From Halieaceae bacterium (lineage in GTDB: Bacteria > Pseudomonadota > Gammaproteobacteria > Pseudomonadales > Halieaceae), in the NCBI GenBank assembly GCA_011523115.1, contig WTHO01000082.1, forward strand, positions 1-8,383: a stretch of 8,383 nucleotides of DNA, read 5' to 3'. Both the position numbers and the translations under genes were made by a program. The notes below the pieces were generated by a model that saw nothing but the letters and a program-made list of their open reading frames with translations, was not told the origin of the DNA and ran no database searches. This document shows positions 1-5,083 of the stretch, in pieces. Position 1 is the stretch's first letter. Each line of letters starts with the position of its first letter.

Positions 1-18
1 TGTCGTCCGAGCTGGAGC

Positions 19-24
19 TGTCAA
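19..24 (-). promoter_or_regulatory. consensus -35 box reading out of the window
   Basis: On the minus strand, positions 24-19 read TTGACA, a perfect sigma70 -35 hexamer. With the usual 17-bp spacer the -10 element would straddle or lie just beyond the left edge, so the promoter cannot be completed here. It may drive whatever gene lies to the left on the minus strand, just downstream of the sRNA terminator. Confidence 0.25.
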
Positions 25-78
25 ATGAGTTTGCTTCGATAGGGGTGAGCGGCTTTGCGGGAGGGGCGCTGGTAAGGG

Positions 79-103
79 AAAAAAGGGGCGATCCATGCCC
101 CCC
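79..103 (-). terminator. intrinsic terminator of the candidate sRNA
   Basis: On the minus strand a GC-only stem, GGGGC (101-97) with GCCCC (89-85), encloses the 7-nt loop AUGGAUC and is followed at once by six T residues (84-79). Two further G residues (103-102) could add G-U pairs into the U tract. This is a textbook rho-independent terminator shape. The loop carries a GGA motif, as in terminators of Rsm-type RNAs. The plus strand has no T tract after the stem, so the signal is directional. Confidence 0.7.
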
Positions 104-175
104 GGTAAGGTGTGCCCAAGGCTGGGGTCTTAAGGCCATCCGTGGCCACCTTGTGCACTCCCGTCGTCCTGACTT
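79..175 (-). ncRNA. candidate CsrA/RsmA-sequestering small RNA (Rsm/Csr type)
   Basis: Predicted RNA of about 97 nt on the minus strand, running from about A175 to the U tract at 84-79. Reading 5' to 3', it starts with a small hairpin (GUC 173-171 with GAC 165-163, loop AGGAC), followed by an unpaired GGGAG. A long stem comes next: GUGC-A-CAAGG (158-149) pairs with CCUUG-G-GCAC (121-112), nine pairs and one mismatch. It encloses a perfect hairpin GGCCA-CGGA-UGGCC (147-134), and the RNA ends in a terminator hairpin with loop AUGGAUC. Four GGA triplets are present, three in hairpin loops. CACGGAUG (144-137) matches the CANGGANG consensus used for CsrA/RsmA sites. Known family members (RsmX/Y/Z, CsrB/C) titrate CsrA-type translational repressors by presenting such loops. 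A promoter and terminator bracket the RNA correctly. The GacA upstream palindrome (TGTAAG-N6-CTTACA) was not found. The family assignment is inference from structure; a different sRNA class remains possible. Confidence 0.55.
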
Positions 176-181
176 GCGCTT

Positions 182-210
182 AGAATGTCGCATATTGCAA
201 AAAAAGTCAA
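182..210 (-). promoter_or_regulatory. sigma70-like promoter of the candidate sRNA
   Basis: On the minus strand, TTGACT (210-205, five of six matches to the -35 consensus) is followed after exactly 17 bp by CATTCT (187-182). The latter is a modest -10 element that keeps the key A at its second and T at its sixth position. It predicts a start near A175. No protein gene lies downstream on this strand before the terminator at 79-103, so the promoter seems dedicated to the small RNA. A second TTGACT (233-228) lies upstream but has no usable -10. Confidence 0.5.
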
Positions 211-240
211 GCGCGCATTTGTGCATCAGTCAATGGCCAA

Positions 241-418
241 AAAAATAATAATAATGTTTAAAAACAATATTATAAAGAATTTTTATTGATCGTATTCGAA
301 TTTCAACCTCTTTAATATGCCGATAAATCCATCCTTTATGTTGCAAAATAAAACAGTCTTTGGCGGTTCCTAACAAAAGGGCTTTTGATTTTGCGCAGGA
401 ATGCTCGTGTTTCAGGCT
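241..418. other. AT-rich intergenic spacer
   Basis: No coding signal is seen here on either strand. Positions 241-300 contain only 8 G/C in 60 bases (87% AT), and 301-360 contain 18 in 60, against mid-50s %GC in the surrounding genes. It lies upstream of the candidate sRNA promoter and downstream of the minus-strand formyltransferase. Runs of A and T could bend DNA or bind a nucleoid protein of the H-NS/MvaT or IHF kind, but no specific site is recognised. No convincing terminator for the formyltransferase is present. Confidence 0.5.
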
Positions 419-1219
419 TTAGTGTGGGTAGTAGCTAGATAGGATCGGAGCCAGCAGCGCTGGATCGACCAAGCTGTGTCCTGCTCTGTGAAATCGAGCA
501 AGGGCGTCGCGATCTGGGAAGGTGAAATAGTGCCCCGGGTTGTCAGGGGCGACTGCTTCGGGGCTTTCCTGAGCATGAAGCGTGTCGATGGCTTCGAGCA
601 GCGCTCTGCAGCCGCTAGGGTAGAGGTTGAGTGTATTTGACAGGTAGCAGCCATCCGGGTCTGTTGGGACGCCCTGAATGCTGATAATGCGGCCCGTATC
701 GATTGTTTCATCATCTACCCAATGAAGCGTTGAAAAGAGCTCTGCATCGCCAGCCAACAATGCTCTGAAGGTCGCCATCACCCCCCGATACTGAGGCAGT
801 TTGCCGGAGTGTAGATTCAGTGCGCCCAGCCGAGGGATATCGATCGCAGATTGCTTGAGAATGCGCCCGTAGCGGATCGAAACAATCAGATCGGGGTTCG
901 CGCTTTTCAGTAAAGCGATACCCGACGGGCTATTCGGATCGTTGAGGCGCTGCATGGGTGCTGTCAGAAACGTGCTTAACGCGCGGAAAGTCAGTCGTTT
1001 GCCGCGCTGTGAAAGATCGTCAATCGGGGGGAATAGCAGTTGATCGAGCAGGGTGTGCTCGAAAAAAAACAACATCGCTAGGGAGGGGTCATCGGGTTGC
1101 GTGCCGACTCGATCCGAGTAAAAAGCGGTGAGCTGATGTCTCTCGACCAGCTGCGGTAGGAGAAGATTCAGCGCAACGTTGCTTGCGAGATCTCGATTGA
1201 TAAGGAGCGTTATGCGCAC
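419..1219 (-). CDS. formyltransferase-family protein, substrate unknown
   Basis: The protein belongs to the formyl_transf_N fold (relatives of Fmt, PurN and sugar/amine formyltransferases using 10-formyl-tetrahydrofolate). The catalytic triad is visible: the Asn-x-His pair in NLHSGKLPQYRG (N135 and H137 from this start) and the Asp in DETIDTGRI (D174). Family knowledge says these position the formyl donor and activate the amine. The start chosen is GTG at 1219-1217, giving MRITLLINRD, which begins directly at the first beta strand. A TTG at 1237 would add six residues (272 aa). Neither start has a strong Shine-Dalgarno. At 266 aa it is too short for Fmt and lacks its C-terminal tRNA-binding domain, and its loop sequence is unlike PurN. 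It is transcribed away from xthA and stands alone. The acceptor molecule cannot be told from sequence. Confidence 0.85.
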   Translation of the reverse strand: MRITLLINRDLASNVALNLLLPQLVERHQLTAFYSDRVGTQPDDPSLAMLFFFEHTLLDQLLFPPIDDLSQRGKRLTFRALSTFLTAPMQRLNDPNSPSGIALLKSANPDLIVSIRYGRILKQSAIDIPRLGALNLHSGKLPQYRGVMATFRALLAGDAELFSTLHWVDDETIDTGRIISIQGVPTDPDGCYLSNTLNLYPSGCRALLEAIDTLHAQESPEAVAPDNPGHYFTFPDRDALARFHRAGHSLVDPALLAPILSSYYPH

Positions 1220-1307
1220 TGATAAATCGCCCAGCAAAGAAGCGGCCAGTTTAGATTTCCCAAGTCTCGGTATCCATCGCTGGCCTCGATTCTTGTGCTG
1301 AGGGGCG

Positions 1308-1338
1308 TTGTCTGCTTGACTCTCGCACTCACTATAAA
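1308..1338 (+). promoter_or_regulatory. possible promoter for xthA
   Basis: In the 144-bp gap between the divergent formyltransferase and xthA, TATAAA (1333-1338) is a good -10 element 25 bp before the xthA start codon. The best -35 is TTGTCT (1308-1313) at a long 19-bp spacing; TTGACT (1315-1320) is a better hexamer but only 12 bp away. A GAGGT ribosome-binding site follows at 1350-1354, nine bases before the ATG. Confidence 0.35.
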
Positions 1339-1363
1339 AAACACCGATTGAGGTTTTAGGTCG

Positions 1364-2146
1364 ATGTACCGAGTGATCACCTGTAACACCAATGGTATCC
1401 GAGCTGCGGCAAGAAAAGGTTTTTTTGCATGGCTAGCGGAGCAGAATGCGGACGTCGTGTGTATTCAGGAGATAAAGGCTAAAGAGGTACAACTCACTGA
1501 CAGCGTTTTTTATCCGGAGGGTTACCACTGTTATTACAACGAAGCTGATCGGCCGGGCTACTCTGGTACCGCTGTTTTCTGCAGGCGGCAGCCGGATAAA
1601 GTGATTACGCGTTTGGATTGGGAAATTATTGATACTGAGGGTCGCTATATTCAGGTGGACTTTCCAGGTTTGAGTGTCATCTCGCTCTACGTCCCCTCGG
1701 GCTCATCGTCGGATGCCGCCCAGGCCCGCAAAGACGCCTTCATGGGCCCGTTTTATGATCACCTCGCCGCGCTCAAGCGCAAACGCCGGCAGTTCATCAT
1801 TTGCGCGGACTGGAACACCTGCCACCAAAACATCGATTTAAAAAACTGGCGCAGCAATCAGAAGAACTCAGGTTTCATGCCGCACGAGCGCGCCTGGTTG
1901 GATAGGATCTATGATGAATTAGGTTGGATTGATATCTTCCGTGAGATCACGCCTGAACCTGATTTGTATACATGGTGGTCTAACCGTGGTCAGGCGTGGG
2001 CCAATAACGTAGGGTGGCGCCTCGATTATATGTTGGTGACGCCGGGTCTCTCCGGCAAAGGTCTGAGACAGTCAATTTATCGGTCGGAGCGTTTCTCGGA
2101 CCACGCACCACTGACCATCGATTTTGATCTGGCGCCCCCCGCCTGA
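1364..2146 (+). CDS. xthA: exodeoxyribonuclease III (AP endonuclease, Crc-like clade)
   Basis: A 260-aa metal-dependent nuclease of the endonuclease/exonuclease/phosphatase superfamily that cuts at abasic sites and degrades 3' ends in base-excision repair. The full catalytic set is visible: N8 (NTNGIRA), E36 (QEIKA), Y109 (LYVPSG), D149 and N151 (ADWN), D221 (WRLDYML) and the D246-H247 pair (SDHAPL). Length is that of the family. The start ATG at 1364 has GAGGT nine bases upstream. The C-terminal half (LKNWRSNQ, ERAWLD, TWW, WRLDY) strongly resembles Pseudomonas Crc as I remember it. Crc has lost the ADWN and Asp-His catalytic residues, while this protein keeps them, so active nuclease is the better call. 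It is probably monocistronic, since a hairpin with a T run follows at 2200-2228. Confidence 0.95.
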   Translation: MYRVITCNTNGIRAAARKGFFAWLAEQNADVVCIQEIKAKEVQLTDSVFYPEGYHCYYNEADRPGYSGTAVFCRRQPDKVITRLDWEIIDTEGRYIQVDFPGLSVISLYVPSGSSSDAAQARKDAFMGPFYDHLAALKRKRRQFIICADWNTCHQNIDLKNWRSNQKNSGFMPHERAWLDRIYDELGWIDIFREITPEPDLYTWWSNRGQAWANNVGWRLDYMLVTPGLSGKGLRQSIYRSERFSDHAPLTIDFDLAPPA

Positions 2147-2199
2147 GTGCAGGCCGCCGAGCATACGGATATTGTCACCGCAATGTTGTTGAAAATTGA

Positions 2200-2228
2200 C
2201 CGAGCGCTTAGAGTGGCGCCTCGGTTTT
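2200..2228 (+). terminator. probable terminator or leader hairpin before yajC
   Basis: CCGAGCGC (2200-2207) pairs with GCG-C-CTCGG (2216-2224): eight pairs with one bulged C and an 8-nt loop. TTTT (2225-2228) follows directly. It sits 53 bases after the xthA stop and would end that transcript. Unusually, the T run abuts the yajC ribosome-binding site (AGGAG 2229-2233), so if transcription reads through, the hairpin lies in the yajC leader and could modulate it. Confidence 0.45.
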
Positions 2229-2241
2229 AGGAGAGCGCTCT

Positions 2242-2583
2242 ATGTTGATCCCGCAAGCATACGCCCAAGCTGCCGGCCAGCCTCCGCAAGGGGGCGGCTT
2301 GTTCCTGCCACTGATGATGGTGGGCATCCTGTTGTTCATGTATTTCACCACCATTCGGCCGCAACGAAAGCGGCAAAAAGAGCACGCTGCCATGGTGTCG
2401 GCACTGAAAAAGGGGGACGAAGTCGCGCTCTCCTCGGGCATGCTGGGCAAGATTAGCGGTTTGGATGAGAACTATCTGGTTCTCGCGGTCGGCGGCAACG
2501 TTGAGCTGAAATTTCAGAAGATCCACGTTACCTCCGTATTGCCCAAGGGCACGTTAAAGTCTGTTGGCGTTGAGTCTGATTGA
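2242..2583 (+). CDS. yajC: YajC, Sec translocon accessory subunit
   Basis: A 113-aa inner-membrane protein of the YajC family, which associates with SecD-SecF and the SecYEG translocon. An Ala/Gln/Gly-rich N-terminus is followed by one membrane segment (about 20-37), the basic RPQRKRQKEH stretch (39-48) that marks the cytosolic side, and the conserved core LKKGDEVALSSGMLGKI (55-71). Length and order are typical. ATG at 2242 has AGGAG eight bases upstream; the 10-bp palindrome AGAGCGCTCT (2232-2241) lies between them. In most gammaproteobacteria yajC follows tgt and precedes secD/secF. Here neither neighbour is present and the next gene is a PLP enzyme that overlaps its end. It may be a relocated gene or a second copy. 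Confidence 0.93.
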   Translation: MLIPQAYAQAAGQPPQGGGLFLPLMMVGILLFMYFTTIRPQRKRQKEHAAMVSALKKGDEVALSSGMLGKISGLDENYLVLAVGGNVELKFQKIHVTSVLPKGTLKSVGVESD

Positions 2584-3598
2584 CTATCCATCGCGCCTGA
2601 AGCTGGCGCAGGTCCCAACTCCGCTGGAGTTTCTGCCCCGGGCTACCGAGCGATGGGGCAGAGGCAAACGTCTCTGGATCAAGCGGGATGATCTGACGGG
2701 CTCTGTACTCACCGGCAACAAGATCAGAAAGCTCGAATTTATTGCCGCGCATGCCGTCGATCATGAGTTGGCAACGCTCGTCACCTGTGGCGGCGTCCAG
2801 AGCAATCATTGTCGCGCCACAGCGCTGGTTGCCTCGAGGCTGGGGTTGGGATGCCATCTGGTATTACGCGCCGACCAGGAAGAGGCGGCTCTTACGGGCA
2901 ATTTTCTACTTGATCAAATCGCCGGAGCTACATTTGAGATTCTGCCCGCTGCCCGTTGGGGACGCGAATTAAAGACGACCTATCAAAGGTTGGAAGCCGA
3001 ATTCAAGCGAGATGGAAGGCCTGCCCTGATGATTCCGACCGGTGGCAGCGACAGTCTTGGCGTCTGGGGGTATATCGCTGCATCAGAGGAGCTCAAGGCG
3101 GACTTGGATGCGCATGATATAGAGCGAGCAGCGGTGGCGCTCGCGACGGGATCAGCCGGCACGCAGACCGGGTTAACTGCCGGGGTAGCGTTGTTTGACG
3201 TACCGGCAAGTGTAACTGGATATGCGGTCTGCGATGACGCTGAGTGGTTTAACCGCAGGGTGATGAGTGACTGGCAGGCATCCGTGGATAGGTGGGCCCA
3301 ACTACCAGATATAACGATTGCGCCACGAACTCGTGACCACTCCGTTGGGCCTGGCTATGGACGCGCCGACCCTTCGGTGTATGCCCTGATTACTGATTTG
3401 ACTCGTTTGGAGGGGATAGTGCTCGACCCGGTTTACACCGGCAAAGCCTTCAAGGGATTGGTTGAGGATATCGCCGGGGGCTTTTACGACGACTGGGATG
3501 ACATTGTTTTTGTGCACACTGGCGGCGTGTTCGGCCTTTTCTCACACTCGGGGCACTTCACAGAAGCCGTGCGCACTCGTGCAGAACCAGTGGATTAG
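2564..3598 (+). CDS. dcyD: D-cysteine desulfhydrase-like PLP enzyme
   Basis: A 344-aa fold-type II PLP enzyme of the ACC deaminase/D-cysteine desulfhydrase family; the expected reaction is D-cysteine to pyruvate, sulfide and ammonia in the cytosol. Visible features: the PLP lysine K53 in TGNKIRKLEF, the S80-N81-H82 motif in GVQSNH, the phosphate-binding loop TGSAGT (195-200), Y265 in GPGYG and Y291 in DPVYTGK. T292 and T319 (VHTGG) stand where ACC deaminases carry Glu and Leu; as recalled from published comparisons, Ser/Thr there goes with desulfhydrase rather than ACC deaminase activity. Translation must start at a TTG: 2564, or 2570 (giving MSLIDYPSRL). An in-frame stop lies at 2555 and no ATG or good Shine-Dalgarno exists, so it is probably coupled to yajC, which it overlaps by 20 (or 14) bases. 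No clear terminator follows. Confidence 0.9.
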   Translation: MALSLIDYPSRLKLAQVPTPLEFLPRATERWGRGKRLWIKRDDLTGSVLTGNKIRKLEFIAAHAVDHELATLVTCGGVQSNHCRATALVASRLGLGCHLVLRADQEEAALTGNFLLDQIAGATFEILPAARWGRELKTTYQRLEAEFKRDGRPALMIPTGGSDSLGVWGYIAASEELKADLDAHDIERAAVALATGSAGTQTGLTAGVALFDVPASVTGYAVCDDAEWFNRRVMSDWQASVDRWAQLPDITIAPRTRDHSVGPGYGRADPSVYALITDLTRLEGIVLDPVYTGKAFKGLVEDIAGGFYDDWDDIVFVHTGGVFGLFSHSGHFTEAVRTRAEPVD

Positions 3599-3663
3599 AT
3601 CGGTCATAAGGACCATATTTTGCATGCCGCTAACACTTCATCTTTGGCTATTAGGGCCCACAG

Positions 3664-3710
3664 CTCGAGTGGTCATCGCGCGTGACGCGCTGATATGCTG
3701 ACCACTTCGA
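3664..3710. repeat. dyad symmetry upstream of the AGCS transporter gene
   Basis: CTCGAGTGGTCA (3664-3675) is the inverted complement of TGACCACT-T-CGAG (3699-3711), that is 12 pairs with one bulged T. Inside it lies a second dyad, GCGCGT-G-ACGCGC (3678-3690). The element is 29 bases before the symporter start. No T run follows, which argues against an intrinsic terminator. It could be an operator for a regulator controlling the transporter operon, or a leader stem-loop. Confidence 0.4.
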
Positions 3711-3739
3711 GGCGGTCTTAAATCAAGGTCCGAGAGTAA

Positions 3740-5083
3740 ATGGAAGCTGTCATTACTGAGATCAACGGGTGGGCGTGGGGCGTGCCGATGCAGGTCCTCC
3801 TGCTGGGCACCGGCATGTTTTTGACTCTTGGCTTGGGTTTTCTCACCTGGAAGCGTCTGGGATTTGCGTTTCGATTGCTGCTCGGGGGCTTCAAGGGAGA
3901 GGGTGAAGGCGATATTCCGCCTTTCAGGGCTCTCATGACCTCACTGAGTGCGACCATCGGTACCGGTAACATTGCTGGCGTTGCTACGGCCATGACGTTG
4001 GGGGGGCCGGGAGCTCTATTTTGGATGTGGCTGACTGCCTTATTCGGTATGGCAATGAAATATGCCGAGGCGGTACTGGCAGTGCGGTATCGCGAGCAGG
4101 ATGACCAAGGCGGGTACAGCGGTGGTCCTATGTACTACATCCGCAATGGCCTGGGGCCTCGTTATGCGCTGTTGGGCAGCGCTTTCGCTCTCTTTGGGAG
4201 CATGGCCGGCTTCGGGCTGGCCAATACGGTTCAATCAAACTCCGTGGCGCAGGTACTCGGAGATCAATTCCACATCCATTGGGCGCTCACTGGCGTTGTT
4301 CTAATGCTGGTTGTGGGTGCGGTCATACTGGGTGGTATTCAGCGCATTGCGGCCACCGCGAGCGCCGTGGTGCCCGCCATGGCAATCGCTTACGTACTGA
4401 TGAGCGTGATTGTGATCGCTTTGAATATCGAGCAGGTGCCATCGGCGCTGGCGGCCATCATTGACGGCGCATTCAACGGAGCCTCAGCAGCTGGTGGGTT
4501 CGCTGGCGCTACGGTGTGGGCTGCTATTCGTTTTGGTGTCGCCCGGGGTATTTTCTCAAACGAGGCAGGGCTCGGCAGCGCGCCGATTGCCCATGCCGCT
4601 GCGAAAACCAGTCAACCGGTGGAGCAGGGGCTGGTGGCCATGCTGGGGACTTTCATCGATACGCTGGTGGTGTGCACGATGACCGGGCTCGTCATTATGT
4701 TGACGGGGGTGTTGGAATCGGGGATTTCGGGTGCCAGTCTGACCGCGTCGGCGTTTGGGTCGACCCTCCCGGGAGGGGAGTTGGTCGTCACGCTGGGTGT
4801 GGTCCTGTTTGCCACAACGACCATGATTGGCTGGTCTTTCTATGGCGAGCGTTGCGTTGTATATCTCGTTGGCACTAGGGGCATTTTACCCTTTCGGGTT
4901 TTGTGGGTGCTTGCGATTCCCGTCGGCGCCGGCACCGATCTCGGTCTCATTTGGCTGATTGCGGACACGCTCAATGCGTTTATGGCTATTCCCAATCTCA
5001 TCGCACTGCTCCTGTTGTCGCCAGTCGTGTTTCAGTTGTCTCGGGCCTATTTCGGGGGAGCGGAGTTTAAGCAGTCACCATGA
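3740..5083 (+). CDS. AGCS-family sodium:alanine/glycine symporter
   Basis: A 447-aa polytopic inner-membrane protein of the alanine or glycine:cation symporter family, which imports small neutral amino acids with sodium. Family signatures are present in order: SLSATIGTGNIAGVATA (68-84), GGPGALFWMW (88-97), KYAEAVLAVRYRE (107-119), GGPMYYI (128-134), the hallmark ARGIFSNEAGLGSAPIAHAA (268-287) and GWSFYGERC (364-372). About ten or eleven hydrophobic segments can be traced. ATG at 3740 is preceded by AAGG at 3725-3728. Length is at the short end of the family, but both ends look complete. The stop overlaps the start of the following nucleotidase gene (ATGA), so the two are translationally coupled. 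Exact substrate (alanine, glycine or serine) cannot be decided from sequence. Confidence 0.95.
   Translation: MEAVITEINGWAWGVPMQVLLLGTGMFLTLGLGFLTWKRLGFAFRLLLGGFKGEGEGDIPPFRALMTSLSATIGTGNIAGVATAMTLGGPGALFWMWLTALFGMAMKYAEAVLAVRYREQDDQGGYSGGPMYYIRNGLGPRYALLGSAFALFGSMAGFGLANTVQSNSVAQVLGDQFHIHWALTGVVLMLVVGAVILGGIQRIAATASAVVPAMAIAYVLMSVIVIALNIEQVPSALAAIIDGAFNGASAAGGFAGATVWAAIRFGVARGIFSNEAGLGSAPIAHAAAKTSQPVEQGLVAMLGTFIDTLVVCTMTGLVIMLTGVLESGISGASLTASAFGSTLPGGELVVTLGVVLFATTTMIGWSFYGERCVVYLVGTRGILPFRVLWVLAIPVGAGTDLGLIWLIADTLNAFMAIPNLIALLLLSPVVFQLSRAYFGGAEFKQSP

Noticed and set aside
79..175. Identity of the small RNA as 4.5S, 6S, RNase P, tmRNA or a CrcZ-type RNA
   Set aside because: It lacks the 4.5S apical GGAAGGAAGCAGCC motif, is too short for 6S, RNase P or tmRNA, and has no AAnAAnAA repeats typical of CrcZ.
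3..248. Plus-strand open frame (GTG at 45, also open to the left edge)
   Set aside because: Composition is Arg/Cys/Pro-rich without any recognisable pattern, there is no good ribosome-binding site, and it runs antisense through the structured sRNA and into the AT-rich spacer. It is probably a chance frame.
374..387. Hairpin CAAAAG-GG-CTTTTG as formyltransferase terminator
   Set aside because: The loop is only two bases, the stem is A/T-rich, and it is too weak to call.
211..418. GacA upstream activating palindrome for the sRNA
   Set aside because: No TGTAAG or CTTACA half-site was found in the spacer on either strand.
419..1219. Annotation as methionyl-tRNA formyltransferase (fmt)
   Set aside because: The C-terminal tRNA-binding domain is missing, and there is no def or rsmB neighbour.
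2564..3598. Annotation as ACC deaminase
   Set aside because: Thr replaces the Glu and Leu residues associated with ACC deaminase activity.
3601..3621. GGTC-ATAAG-GACC hairpin with ATATTTT as terminator of the desulfhydrase gene
   Set aside because: The stem is only four pairs and the T run is interrupted; this is insufficient.
3599..3739. Glycine riboswitch upstream of the AGCS gene
   Set aside because: The gap is only 141 bp and the conserved aptamer core motifs were not recognised; only the dyad is evident.
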